Assembly (NCBI GenBank): GCA_020851555.1
Contig: JADZCM010000022.1
Coordinates: 1-64,000 of the forward strand
Length of the DNA: 64,000 nucleotides
DNA from: Bryobacterales bacterium
GTDB taxonomy: Bacteria > Acidobacteriota > Terriglobia > Bryobacterales > Bryobacteraceae
Reading direction: 5' to 3'
Shown in pieces: positions 43,753 to 52,639 of the stretch. Below the pieces are notes generated by a model. That model was not told the DNA's origin, ran no database searches, and saw only the letters and a list, made by a program, of their open reading frames with translations. Position 1 is the stretch's first letter, and each line of letters begins with the position of its first letter. A program made the position numbers and the translations under genes.

Positions 43753-43929
43753 ATGTCGAATCATAAGCCGGGCGCCGAGGTGCCCGAGAGCGGCGTCTAC
43801 TGGTGCACGGTGTGCAAGAGACCGGAGCGCTTCGAGCGGGGGAAGCAGTTCCCGGAGTGCAGAAACATGTGCGGCCGGGGTTACTGGCAGCTCGTCAAGG
43901 CGGCCCGGAGCAGCGAGGAACCGAAATGA
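43753..43929 (+). CDS. Small zinc-ribbon protein (58 aa)
   Basis: Four Cys (18, 21, 36, 40) in CTVCKRPERFERG and CRNMCGRGYW look like a zinc site. AAGGAGAG precedes the ATG by 3-5 bp. Its stop overlaps the ATG of the alcohol dehydrogenase gene by 4 bp, so it belongs to the gph operon. Function unknown. Confidence 0.75.
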   Translation: MSNHKPGAEVPESGVYWCTVCKRPERFERGKQFPECRNMCGRGYWQLVKAARSSEEPK

Positions 43930-45194
43930 GAGGCTTTGACGCCGCGCGCCGCCTGCTGGCCGGTTTCAAGGGCGGGAAGTACGTTCATGGCGCCGGGGTT
44001 CTGCCCCAAGCCGGAGCGAGCGCCGCCGCCGTGGGGAAGAGGGTGGCGCTGATCCGCGATGCTTTCCCCGGCTCGGAGGTCCATGAGAGGGTACTGTTAG
44101 ACTCGCTCGCGGGCGCGGGCGTGGAAGTGGCCGGCGTGATCGGCGGCGCCGCTCCCAATGCTCCGCGCGGCGACGTCCTCAGGATTGCGGCAGGCCTGAA
44201 GGAACTGGACCCCGAGGCGATCGTTTCGTTCGGCGGAGGAAGCACCATCGACGCGGCCAAAGCGGCGGAAGTCCTGCGCACGCTCGGCGGCGAAATCGAC
44301 CTGTACTTCGGGACCGGCATGGTCGCCAAGGCGCTCGAAGCCGCCAGCAAGCGCCTTACGCCGCACCTGGCGATCATGACGGCGGCGAGTTCCAGCGCCC
44401 ACCTGACGAAGTACTCGAACATCACCGACGTCGCCACCGGGCAGAAGAAGCTGATCGTGGACGACGCCGTCACGCCCTCCCGGGCGCTGTTCGATTACGG
44501 CGTCACGGCCGGGGCGCCGCGCGCGCTGACCATCGACGGTGGGCTGGACGGGATCTCCCACTGCCTGGAGGTGCTCTATAGCGCGGTGGGGAAGCCCACC
44601 TATCCGCTCATGGAGCAGGTGGCCAGCGAAGGCATCGGCCTGGTGCTCGAATACCTGCCCAAGGCGCTGGCGGACCCGCACGACATTCAGGCCAGAGAGG
44701 GACTGGGCCTCGCCACCGACCTGGGAGGCTACGCGATCATGGTCGGCGGGACCAGCGGCGCTCACCTTACCAGCTTCAGCCTGGTGGATATCCTGAGCCA
44801 CGGCCGGGCCTGCGGGCTGATGAACCCGTACTACATGGTGTTCTTCGCTCCCGCCGTAGAGGAGCCCCTGAAGCTGGTGGCGGGCGAGCTTCAGAGAACA
44901 GGCCATGCCGAGGCCGCCATCACGAGCCTGCGGGGACGCGCGCTGGGCGAAGCCGTGGCGCGCGCTCTTCTGGACTTCATGCGCAAGGCGGGAGCGCCGG
45001 TAACGCTGCGCGAGGTTCCCGGATTCAGCGAGGCACACATCGGACGGGCGCTGGCGGCCGCCAAAGACCCGCAGCTCAAAATGAAGCTGGAGAACATGCC
45101 GGTTCCGCTGACCGCCGAGATGGTGGACGAGTACATGGGCCCGATACTGCGCGCGGCCGCCACCGGCGACCTGAGCCGCATACGGAACGTGTAA
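43926..45194 (+). CDS. Iron-containing alcohol dehydrogenase family protein
   Basis: 422 aa with the NAD-binding VSFGGGSTIDAAKA, the metal-ligand regions DGGLDGISHCLE, SGAHLTSFSL and SHGRACGLMNPYY, and the family's C-terminal helical domain. It oxidises alcohols or reduces aldehydes with NAD(P); relatives include glycerol-1-phosphate and dehydroquinate-synthase-like enzymes, so the substrate is open. Third gene of the gph operon. Confidence 0.85.
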   Translation: MRGFDAARRLLAGFKGGKYVHGAGVLPQAGASAAAVGKRVALIRDAFPGSEVHERVLLDSLAGAGVEVAGVIGGAAPNAPRGDVLRIAAGLKELDPEAIVSFGGGSTIDAAKAAEVLRTLGGEIDLYFGTGMVAKALEAASKRLTPHLAIMTAASSSAHLTKYSNITDVATGQKKLIVDDAVTPSRALFDYGVTAGAPRALTIDGGLDGISHCLEVLYSAVGKPTYPLMEQVASEGIGLVLEYLPKALADPHDIQAREGLGLATDLGGYAIMVGGTSGAHLTSFSLVDILSHGRACGLMNPYYMVFFAPAVEEPLKLVAGELQRTGHAEAAITSLRGRALGEAVARALLDFMRKAGAPVTLREVPGFSEAHIGRALAAAKDPQLKMKLENMPVPLTAEMVDEYMGPILRAAATGDLSRIRNV

Positions 45195-45214
45195 GGCGCG
45201 CCGCCCGCGTGCCG

Positions 45215-45736
45215 CTAGAGCAGAGAGTGGATCCCCTGGATGAGGCTTTCCCTGGTCCAGTCTTCCGGACCGATGTGCTTCTGAACCACTCTGCCGCGCG
45301 AGTCGATGACGTAGGTCTCCGGGAACTTGAAGGTGCCGTACTCGCCGCTGATTCCGGCGGAGGGATCACGGGCGGTGAGGAAGGAGACCCTGGCCTTTTC
45401 AAGGAAGGCCCGGTAGTCGCTTTCGCTCTGGTCCACGCTGACACCGAGAACCACCACGCCGGACGACGCCAGCCGCTTCTGGAATTCATCGAGCGAGGGC
45501 ATCTCCGCCACGCAGGGCGGACACCAGGTGGCCCAGAAATTCAGAACCAGAAGCTTCCCGCCGAAATCGGAGCGCGTGACCACCCGGCCGGCGTCGGTGG
45601 TGATGCTGAAGTCGGGCGCCCGGTCGCCGACATTCACCACCTTCTCGCGGAAACCATCCACGATGACGAAGGCCAGCACGGCCAGCAGAAGCCCAATGCC
45701 GGCCTGAAGATACTTGTCCACACGGTTCGCGCTCAT
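45215..45736 (-). CDS. TlpA-like membrane-anchored thioredoxin
   Basis: 173 aa with an N-terminal membrane helix (QAGIGLLLAVLAFVIVDGF) and a TlpA/ResA domain with the active site WCPPC at Cys72-Cys75, plus the cis-Pro segment KFPETYVID. It reduces periplasmic disulfides. Convergent with the alcohol dehydrogenase, divergent from the PTPS genes. The intergenic region holds a TATAAT-like box. Confidence 0.9.
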   Translation of the reverse strand: MSANRVDKYLQAGIGLLLAVLAFVIVDGFREKVVNVGDRAPDFSITTDAGRVVTRSDFGGKLLVLNFWATWCPPCVAEMPSLDEFQKRLASSGVVVLGVSVDQSESDYRAFLEKARVSFLTARDPSAGISGEYGTFKFPETYVIDSRGRVVQKHIGPEDWTRESLIQGIHSLL

Positions 45737-45801
45737 TGGTCCGTTACTATAATTTTAGAGTATCCATGCCGCGCCGCGCGGCATCACATTAAATTAGGGC
45801 C

Positions 45802-46218
45802 ATGTTGATCACGCGAAGGGCGGAATTCTGCGCATCGCACGTGTGCCGCCAGCCGGCCCGCACAGACCAGGAGAATGCGGCGATTTACGGGGCCGAGGCC
45901 AACCCGCGCGGCCACGGCCACAACTTCGTGCTGGAAGTGACCCTGGAGGGCGAGCCCGATCCGGCAACCGGCATGGTCTACGACTTAAAGAGGCTGAAGG
46001 AAATCCTGCGGCAGGAAATCATCGACGTCTTCGATCACCGGTTCCTGAATGTCGAGGTGCCGCCCTTCGATAAGGTGGTTCCGACCCCCGAGAACATGGC
46101 GATCGAGATCTGGCGGCGGCTGGAAGGCTGGTTTCCGGAACCGCAGGCGCGTCTCTATGCCGTGCGGCTGGCCGACGCCGAGGACCACTGGGTGGAGTAC
46201 AGGGGAGGCTCGCTTTGA
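45802..46218 (+). CDS. PTPS-family protein with Glu in place of the catalytic Cys
   Basis: 138 aa with the zinc ligands His13 (ASHVC) and His38/His40 (NPRGHGHNF), and the downstream FDHRFLN and PTPENMA motifs. The residue equivalent to the PTPS catalytic Cys (in GKCNNPNGHGH-type enzymes) is Glu32 here, in YGAEANPRGHGH. In Plasmodium and some bacteria, PTPS-III enzymes with such a Glu make 6-hydroxymethyl-dihydropterin and replace FolB. The assignment to PTPS-III is an inference from this residue and from the adjacent folE. The next gene overlaps it by 4 bp. Confidence 0.8.
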   Translation: MLITRRAEFCASHVCRQPARTDQENAAIYGAEANPRGHGHNFVLEVTLEGEPDPATGMVYDLKRLKEILRQEIIDVFDHRFLNVEVPPFDKVVPTPENMAIEIWRRLEGWFPEPQARLYAVRLADAEDHWVEYRGGSL

Positions 46219-46643
46219 TCCGGCTGACCCGCCGCTACCGCTTCTCCGCCTCGCACCGGCTGCACTCCCCGGCGCTGAGCGGCCGGGACAACGCCGAGCT
46301 GTACGGCAGATGCAACAACCCTCACGGGCACGGGCACAGCTACGTGCTGGATGTCAGCTTAAGCGGTCCGGTGGATGAGAGCACCGGCCGCGTGGCGGAC
46401 CTGGCTGCGCTGGACCGCCTGGTCGAGACGCGGATTCTGTCGAGACTGGGGCACCGCGACCTGGCCGCAGAAGCGCCCGACATCGCCGGCAGTATTCCGA
46501 CCTCCGAGAACCTGGCGGCGGGCATTCGCGCCAGTCTCCAGGCGCACTGGCACGAGAGCTTTCCAGGGCGGGAGCCGCGGCTGGACCGCGTGCGGCTGTA
46601 CGAGACCCCACGCAATGTGTTCGACGAATTGGTGCTGAGATGA
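46215..46643 (+). CDS. 6-carboxytetrahydropterin synthase / PTPS-family protein
   Basis: 142 aa with the usual zinc ligands His14, His39 and His41 and a conserved Cys33 at the catalytic position ([14 protein letters not shown]). It is a clear paralogue of the previous gene but keeps the Cys. Depending on the cell's pathways it makes 6-pyruvoyl- or 6-carboxy-tetrahydropterin (queuosine/biopterin route). It starts with TTG (TTGA overlap) and overlaps folE by 4 bp. Confidence 0.85.
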   Translation: MIRLTRRYRFSASHRLHSPALSGRDNAELYGRCNNPHGHGHSYVLDVSLSGPVDESTGRVADLAALDRLVETRILSRLGHRDLAAEAPDIAGSIPTSENLAAGIRASLQAHWHESFPGREPRLDRVRLYETPRNVFDELVLR

Positions 46644-47254
46644 GAAGGAGCAGAGGCGTAGCGAAAGTGAAGCCCCCACGCACACGCACGCAGGGGCTGG
46701 CCGAGAGCTTTGAGAAGATCTTGCGCGAACTGGGAGAGGACCCGGCCCGGGAAGGGCTGTTGAAAACACCCCAGCGCGCCGGCGGCGCCCTGGAGTTTCT
46801 TACCAGCGGCTACCGCATGAAGCTGGCCGAGGTTCTCAACGGCGCGCTGTTCACCGTGAAATACGACCAGATGGTGATCGTCAAGGACATCGAGTTCTTC
46901 AGCCTCTGCGAGCATCATCTGCTTCCGTTTTACGGAAAGGTCCACGTCGCCTACATCCCGGAGAGCAAGGTGATCGGGCTGAGCAAGCTCCCGCGCATCG
47001 TGGACATGTTCGCGCGGCGTCTTCAGGTGCAGGAGCGCATGACGCAGCAGATCGCCCAGACCGTGGCGGAGGCGGCCAAGCCGCTGGGCGTGGGCGTCGT
47101 CGTCGAAGCCCGCCACTTCTGCATGATGATGCGCGGCGTGGAGAAGCAGCACTCCGGAGCGGTCACCAGCGCCATGCTGGGCGCGTTCCGGAGCCACAAG
47201 GAGACGCGGGACGAGTTCCTTTCCCTGGTTTCGCACTCGGCTCTGAACTTCTGA
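46640..47254 (+). CDS. folE: GTP cyclohydrolase I
   Basis: 204 aa with the type I signature [21 protein letters not shown] (quoted in part), zinc residues Cys90, His93 and the later Cys in [11 protein letters not shown], and [11 protein letters not shown]. It converts GTP to 7,8-dihydroneopterin triphosphate, the substrate of both upstream PTPS enzymes. Last gene of the three-gene pterin operon. Confidence 0.95.
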   Translation: MRRSRGVAKVKPPRTRTQGLAESFEKILRELGEDPAREGLLKTPQRAGGALEFLTSGYRMKLAEVLNGALFTVKYDQMVIVKDIEFFSLCEHHLLPFYGKVHVAYIPESKVIGLSKLPRIVDMFARRLQVQERMTQQIAQTVAEAAKPLGVGVVVEARHFCMMMRGVEKQHSGAVTSAMLGAFRSHKETRDEFLSLVSHSALNF

Positions 47255-47290
47255 GCCGCGCCCCACCGCCCGTGCTACGATGAGGGCTTG

Positions 47291-47647
47291 ATGCCAGCCA
47301 ACTTCCGGCATTTTCGGGCCGGGCCGGATCCCGCGGGGCGCTCCTGGCGGGCCGACCTGATGTGGATGCAGACCGCCGTGGCCATCCGCCACAGCGACTC
47401 GATCGACGTGAAGTTCCTGCTCTCCGACGGTTCCGCGCGGATCGAGCGCGTGGTCTCCCTGCGTCATCCGGACTTGCTGGAACTCAGCCGGAAGACCGGA
47501 CAGCCCGTGACCGACCCCTGGTGCTGCCGCCTGGCGGCCCTTCACCTCACCCACATGATCGAAACCGGCGAGGACTTCGAGAAGACGCTGGTCACGGTGG
47601 AACCCTCGCATCTCGCCAGGTACGGCGAGGCGCTGGCCGGGGCGTAG
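47291..47647 (+). CDS. Conserved hypothetical protein (118 aa)
   Basis: Function not recognised. An N-terminal arginine-rich segment and a DMSIDVKF-like beta region (MWMQTAVAIRHSDSIDVKFLL, quoted in part) lead to a helix with two Cys (DPWCCRLAALHLTHMIETG). It lies 2 bp before the PduS-like gene, so it is probably translationally coupled. It may be an accessory factor of the shell/electron-transfer pair; this is inference. ATG 47291 is used. Confidence 0.6.
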   Translation: MPANFRHFRAGPDPAGRSWRADLMWMQTAVAIRHSDSIDVKFLLSDGSARIERVVSLRHPDLLELSRKTGQPVTDPWCCRLAALHLTHMIETGEDFEKTLVTVEPSHLARYGEALAGA

Positions 47648-47649
47648 CC

Positions 47650-48963
47650 GTGCCGCTCGCACAAAACCTCCGCGAGTGCGGCGTGGTAGGCGCCGGGGGC
47701 GCCGGTTTTCCCACATCGGTGAAGTCCTCCGCTAGGGTGGAGTACGTGCTCGCCAACGGCGCCGAGTGCGAGCCGCTCCTGCACAAGGACGCGGAGCTGA
47801 TGGAGCGCTTCCCAGCCGAAATCGTGGCCGGGATGGAATTGATGATGGAGGCCACCGGCGCCCGGCGGGGGATGTTCGGGATCAAGGAGAAGAACGCGCG
47901 CGCCATCGAGGCGATCCGCCCGCACCTGAAGCCGGAGAGGGCCGGCCTGGTTCTGCTCGGCGACTTCTATCCCTCCGGCGACGAATACGAGCTGGTCTAC
48001 ACCGCGACGGGCAGGCTGATTCCGGCGGCGGGGATCCCGCTTCAGGCTGGCTGCGTGGTGAACAACGTCGAGACGCTCTACAACGTCCATCAAGCCAGTC
48101 AGGGCAGACCCGTGACCCGGAAGTTCGTCTCGATTGCAGGCGCTGTGCGGCAGCCCAGGGCTTTCTGGGTCCCGGTGGGAACCCCGTTCCGCGATCTCAT
48201 CGAACTGGCGGGCGGCGCGGACGCGCCCGGCTGCGGCGTGTTCGTGGGCGGCGTCATGATGGGACGCCTGACTTTCGATCTGGACGAGGTGGTGACGAAG
48301 ACCCTCGCGGGGCTGATAGTTCTCCCGCGCGAGCACTACCTGGTTCAGCGCAAGGCCAGGCCGGTGGAGATGATGCACCGCATCGGCAAGTCGGCCTGCG
48401 ACCAGTGTACTTACTGTACCGAGCTCTGCCCGCGCTACCTGCTGGGCTACGAGGTCGTGCCGCACCAGGTGATGCGCAGCCTCGGATTCACGCGGACGGG
48501 CGCGCACCTCTGGAACCAGTCCGCCGAGCTGTGCTGCGCCTGCGGCCTCTGCACGCTGTACTCCTGTCCGGAAGATCTTTATCCCAAGGAAGCGTGCGAC
48601 CGGGCCAAACACGACCTGCGCGCCGCGGGCATCAAGTTCGTTCAGCAGAAGCCGGTGGCTGTCCACCCGATGAAAGAGGCGAGGCGGGTTCCCCTGGCGA
48701 TGCTCCGGCGCCGCCTCAAGATCGAGGCCTACGAAGCGCCCACGCCTTACTCGGCTGCCGAGCACCGCCCGCGCAGCGTGCGCATACTGCTCTCGCAGCA
48801 CGTGGGCCAGCCGGCGCGCCCGGTCGTCAGCCCGGGCGACAGGGTGGAATGCGGGGCGGCCGTCGGCCGGGTGCCGGAGCCGGAGTGGGGCGCGGACGTG
48901 CACGCCAGCATTGCGGGGAAGGTGAAAGCGGTGACCCAGACGTACGTCGAGATCGAGGCGTAG
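47650..48963 (+). CDS. PduS-like / RnfC-like flavin and 4Fe-4S oxidoreductase
   Basis: 437 aa. Glycine-rich N-terminus (CGVVGAGGAGFPT) for FMN/NAD binding, an SLBB segment (SIAGAVRQPRAFWVPVGTP), two ferredoxin clusters (CDQCTYCTELCP and CCACGLCTLYSCP) and a C-terminal barrel-sandwich domain. It resembles PduS, the cobalamin reductase of propanediol microcompartments, and RnfC. It starts with GTG at 47650. It is 4 bp upstream of the tandem BMC gene, the same order as pduS and pduT in enteric bacteria. The metabolic pathway is not shown here. Confidence 0.85.
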   Translation: MPLAQNLRECGVVGAGGAGFPTSVKSSARVEYVLANGAECEPLLHKDAELMERFPAEIVAGMELMMEATGARRGMFGIKEKNARAIEAIRPHLKPERAGLVLLGDFYPSGDEYELVYTATGRLIPAAGIPLQAGCVVNNVETLYNVHQASQGRPVTRKFVSIAGAVRQPRAFWVPVGTPFRDLIELAGGADAPGCGVFVGGVMMGRLTFDLDEVVTKTLAGLIVLPREHYLVQRKARPVEMMHRIGKSACDQCTYCTELCPRYLLGYEVVPHQVMRSLGFTRTGAHLWNQSAELCCACGLCTLYSCPEDLYPKEACDRAKHDLRAAGIKFVQQKPVAVHPMKEARRVPLAMLRRRLKIEAYEAPTPYSAAEHRPRSVRILLSQHVGQPARPVVSPGDRVECGAAVGRVPEPEWGADVHASIAGKVKAVTQTYVEIEA

Positions 48964-48967
48964 AGAC

Positions 48968-49519
48968 ATGGCCGGAAACTCCATCGGGCTGATCGAATTG
49001 GGCAGCATCGCCGGCGGCTACGAGGTCGCGGACGCCATGCTGAAGACCGCCGACGTGGAACTCCTGCTCTCGCGGTCGATTTGTTCGGGCAAGTACATGG
49101 TGCTGGTGCGGGGCGACGTGGCCGCGGTCGAGTCCAGCGTGGCGGCGGGCGCTCAGGCGGGCGGGTTCTCCGTGATCGACAAGTTCGTGATTCCGAACGT
49201 CCACGAATCGGTTTTTCCGGCTCTGGGCGGCGCCGTCAAAGCGGACCGGCTGGAGGCGCTGGGCATTCTGGAGTCGTTCTCCGTGGCATCGTTGCTTGAG
49301 GGGGCGGACGCGGCGGCCAAAGCCGCCCACGTTCAACTCATTGAGATCCGGCTGGCCATGGCGCTCGGCGGCAAGGCCTTCGTCACGCTCACGGGGAGCG
49401 TCTCGGCGGTGCGCAGCGCCGTGGAGGCGGGCGCCGGGGCCATTGCCGCCAAGGGGTTGCTGGTGAACAAAGTCGTGATCCCCAACCCCCGTCCGGAACT
49501 GCTCAGCGAAGTGTTCTGA
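48968..49519 (+). CDS. Tandem BMC-domain shell protein, PduT-like
   Basis: 183 aa with two BMC domains: SIGLIELGSIAGGYEVADAML starts the first and VQLIEIRLAMALGGKAFVTLTG the second (quoted in part). Cys39 in SICSGKYMVL matches the position of the Cys38 that binds a 4Fe-4S cluster in the pore of PduT (TICPGK). This suggests a trimeric shell protein carrying electrons through a microcompartment wall. No other shell protein or lumen enzyme is in the window, so the pair looks like a satellite unit. Confidence 0.9.
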   Translation: MAGNSIGLIELGSIAGGYEVADAMLKTADVELLLSRSICSGKYMVLVRGDVAAVESSVAAGAQAGGFSVIDKFVIPNVHESVFPALGGAVKADRLEALGILESFSVASLLEGADAAAKAAHVQLIEIRLAMALGGKAFVTLTGSVSAVRSAVEAGAGAIAAKGLLVNKVVIPNPRPELLSEVF

Positions 49520-49521
49520 AG

Positions 49522-49545
49522 CGGGCGGAACGGGCCTCCCGCCCG
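49522..49545. terminator. Hairpin between convergent genes
   Basis: CGGGCGG (49522-49528) and CCGCCCG (49539-49545) with a 10-nt loop, directly after the BMC stop and before the stop of the MFS gene. No T-run. Confidence 0.4.
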
Positions 49546-49546
49546 G

Positions 49547-50848
49547 TCATCTCTTGCGGCGTTCTTCGAGCGGCGTGACCGGGTCCATCAGCGGCCAGCA
49601 GAGCGTCCCCAGAAGGTAAGCCGCAGCCACGCTATAGAGGCACCACGTCCAGTTGTTGCCGGTGTACTTCAGGATGTAGCCCATGGCGATGGGCGAGGCG
49701 AGGGAGCCGAAGTTGCCCATCATGTTCATGGAGCCGGACAGCGTGCCGGCGAACTTCCCGCCCACGTCCATGCAGGCTCCCCAGGCTCCGGGCGTGGTTA
49801 CGTCGTGGAAGAACGTGGCGAAGCCCATCACCAGCATCGCCAGCCAAGCCTCCTTGATCTGGATGTGGAGCAGGATAAAGAGCCCGGCCGTGAAGAACCC
49901 GATCATGCCCAGCGCGCGGCGGGCGGCGCTCACGCTTCCGGTCCACCTGGCCACTCGCGCGGAGATCATGCCCGAGACCAGGGAACCCGTGCCGGCGAAC
50001 AGCAGCGGGAAGATGGCGAACCGGGAGGCCTGCGCCCTGTCCAGGCGCAGCCCTTCAATCAGGTAGGTCGGCAGCCAGGTCAAATAAAAATAGAACGGAT
50101 AGGAGATCAGGAAGTACTGCGCCCAGAGCATCCACACGGTGGGGGAGGAGACCAGCCGGGCCCAGGGCACGCCGGCGTGGCCGGAAACCATCTTCTCGGA
50201 GCCCTCCAGTAAAGCCAGTTCGGCGGCGTTCACTCCCTTGTGGTCGCGAGGATTGTCCTTGAAGATGACGATGAAGAAGGCGCACCAGACCAGCCCCAGC
50301 GCCCCAAAAACGACGAAAGCCCAACGCCAGGACAGTCCGGTGATCACCAGGAACATGAGCGGGGGCGTGAAAGCGCCGCCCCACCGCGCGAACGCCCACA
50401 TGATGCCCTGAGCCTTCACGCGCTCCCGCTGGGGCAGCCAGATGGTCATGGCCTTGGTGAGGTTGGGGAAACACCCCGCTTCACCGGCGCCGAACAGGAA
50501 ACGGATCACGACCAGCGACAGCAGATTCTTCGCCGCTCCGGTCAGGGCGGTAAAGGCCGACCACCACAAGACAATGCGGACCAGCACGCGCTTGGGGCCC
50601 AGCCAGTCTCCCATCCAGCCGCCCGGGATTTCGAACAAGGCATACGCCAGGGCGAAGGCGGAGAAGACGTAGCCCATCTCGACGGCGCTCAGCTTCATGT
50701 CCTCCCTCATGAACGGCGCCGCCATCGAGATGCAGGCGCGATCAATGTAGGCGAGCACCGCCAGGGTGACCGAAAACAGGATCACCCAGTAGCGCGTGCG
50801 CGTGGGCTTAAGGGCGCCCTCGGGAACCGGCCGGGCAGATTCGCTCAT
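49547..50848 (-). CDS. MFS transporter (anion:cation symporter-like)
   Basis: 433 aa with twelve predicted helices. The motif GGWMGDWLGPKRVL after helix 2 and a domain layout like the ACS family (hexuronate/phthalate/tartrate importers) are visible. It probably imports a sugar acid used by the downstream Tat enzymes. The ATG at 50848 is chosen as the last Met before the first helix; the frame opens at 50908. Confidence 0.85.
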   Translation of the reverse strand: MSESARPVPEGALKPTRTRYWVILFSVTLAVLAYIDRACISMAAPFMREDMKLSAVEMGYVFSAFALAYALFEIPGGWMGDWLGPKRVLVRIVLWWSAFTALTGAAKNLLSLVVIRFLFGAGEAGCFPNLTKAMTIWLPQRERVKAQGIMWAFARWGGAFTPPLMFLVITGLSWRWAFVVFGALGLVWCAFFIVIFKDNPRDHKGVNAAELALLEGSEKMVSGHAGVPWARLVSSPTVWMLWAQYFLISYPFYFYLTWLPTYLIEGLRLDRAQASRFAIFPLLFAGTGSLVSGMISARVARWTGSVSAARRALGMIGFFTAGLFILLHIQIKEAWLAMLVMGFATFFHDVTTPGAWGACMDVGGKFAGTLSGSMNMMGNFGSLASPIAMGYILKYTGNNWTWCLYSVAAAYLLGTLCWPLMDPVTPLEERRKR

Positions 50849-51089
50849 GCGGGCCATGACAACACAGCCGGCGGCAGCGGCGCAACCTGCGGCTTCAGGC
50901 TCCGCCATCTGCTGTCGCGGTCCGGTCCGGGCTGGAGACGGCCCGTGGGGACGCCGCAGGAGGACGCCCTGAATCGTACAAAGATCGCCACCGCGGCGCC
51001 GGCACCCTCGGCCGGCCGCCTCCCGCCGGGCGGACGCACCGGACCGAGCGCCGGGTTCGCCGGGCTCGCCGGGTGAGCCAGCCGGAACC

Positions 51090-52487
51090 TCACCTCGGCC
51101 GGGACGGCCAAACGTCGGTAGGCTGGCCGCGGCCGGGCGAGACGGGGACGGTCACAGGCTTGGGTGGAGCGGGCGGCATGTCGGGATCCGGCCGGTTCCA
51201 GTTGCCTTCCGGAATGGCGGGATAAAGCTCCTCCAGGCCTTCCTTCAACTCGACGCCCAATCCGGGCTTCTGCGGCGTCTCGAAGTAGCCGTTTTTCGCG
51301 CCAAACCACTCCTTGAACAGCCCTTCCTTGAGCGGATTGGGAGTCATGTTCGACTCGAGCATGTAGCGGTTCGGAACCGCCGCCAGCAGGTGGGCGTTTG
51401 CCACGCACACCAACCCATCCTGCCAGTTGTGTGGGCAGATGAGCTTGCCGCGGGTGTGGCCCATGCGCGCCTGGTACCAGCATTCGGTCACGCCGGCGTC
51501 GTCGCAGCCGGGCTGGATGATGTCGTAGGCGCCGCTGTCCATCCATTCCACCAACTCGGCCCGCGTGCCGACGGTCTCGCCGCCGGAGATCTTGACCGTA
51601 CGCAGGGCCTGTTTGATCTGGAGGTAGTTGTCGATCACCTTCCGCGTCGGCTCTTCCCACCACAGGATCCGGAGTTCCTCCAGCACGGGGGCGATCTCCA
51701 GGCACTGTTCCAGCGTCCAGCGCTGGTTCGATTCCTGGATCAGGTCGAAGTCCGGCCCGACCGCCTTTCTCATCTCCCACAGGTAGGGGACGTAGTCCTG
51801 AATCCCGGCAAACCGCTCGAATGCCCCGCCGGGGCGGAACTTGAACGCGGTGTATCCGGCGGCTTTGTAACTCAGCGCCTCCTTGACCAGCTTCTCGGGA
51901 CCGGGGAACCTGGAAGGCTTAAGCCAGGTGAACTCGCCCCCGCTGGCATAGGCGCGGATGCGGGTCTGCGGCTCGGTGTCCGTGGCGAGAATCCTGTAAA
52001 GCGGCAGTCCTTTAGCCTTGCCGATGATGTCCCACAGTGCGGTGTCCACTCCCGCCCAAACGCCCCTGGCGCCGCGCCCCGAGATGCCGCCCGCCAGGTA
52101 TTCCACGTCGAAAGGGTTCTTGCCGATGAGGATGGGCCGGATCACCTTCTCCAGATAGGCCTTCATGGCGGCCGGCCCGTTGTAACGGCTGCACGCGCCG
52201 ATGCCCTTAATGCCGGCGTCGGTGGACACCTCGACGATGACGGTCTCGGTTTTCCAGATGATGGTGTTGGCCCCGCCGTCCGGCCACTCCTCTTCGGGCT
52301 TGAGCCGGTAGGCAAGGTTGATGAGTCTGAGATCCGTGATCTTGATGTTCTGCCGCGTGATGCCGTCCAGCGGCGAGATCCGGCCCTTGGGGAGCGTTGC
52401 CGCTCCCCGCGCCCGGGCGGCGAGCGCCGCCGCGCTGCCGGCCGCCGCGAGCGACTTCGTAAAAAACCTGCGTGAGGATTCAGCCAC
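51090..52487 (-). CDS. Enolase-superfamily protein (mandelate racemase/MLE), Tat-exported
   Basis: 465 aa. The start SSRRFFTKSLAAAGSAAALA is a Tat signal. The capping domain and barrel follow, with metal ligands in FDLIQESNQRW, WWEEPTRK and ISGGETVG, and a catalytic His in LICPHNWQDG. It probably dehydrates a sugar acid; the substrate is unknown. The C-terminus has a Pro-rich extension (about 25 residues) beyond the family end. Confidence 0.85.
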   Translation of the reverse strand: MAESSRRFFTKSLAAAGSAAALAARARGAATLPKGRISPLDGITRQNIKITDLRLINLAYRLKPEEEWPDGGANTIIWKTETVIVEVSTDAGIKGIGACSRYNGPAAMKAYLEKVIRPILIGKNPFDVEYLAGGISGRGARGVWAGVDTALWDIIGKAKGLPLYRILATDTEPQTRIRAYASGGEFTWLKPSRFPGPEKLVKEALSYKAAGYTAFKFRPGGAFERFAGIQDYVPYLWEMRKAVGPDFDLIQESNQRWTLEQCLEIAPVLEELRILWWEEPTRKVIDNYLQIKQALRTVKISGGETVGTRAELVEWMDSGAYDIIQPGCDDAGVTECWYQARMGHTRGKLICPHNWQDGLVCVANAHLLAAVPNRYMLESNMTPNPLKEGLFKEWFGAKNGYFETPQKPGLGVELKEGLEELYPAIPEGNWNRPDPDMPPAPPKPVTVPVSPGRGQPTDVWPSRPR

Positions 52488-52639
52488 GTGATAGCTCCTT
52501 TCCCGTCCCTGGGCGCGGCCCGCGGCGACCGCGGTCCGGCGTCAACGAATCAATGATAGTGCAGCCGGCGGCATCCTGTCCGCTGCGATGGAGCGCTCCC
52601 GCCCTGGCGGGGAATTCCGGCTAGAATGAACGTCAAGGT

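Noticed and set aside
43074-43766. ATG-started 230-aa frame overlapping gph
   Set aside because: Out of frame with the HAD motifs; the TTG-started frame at 43081 carries all four HAD motifs.
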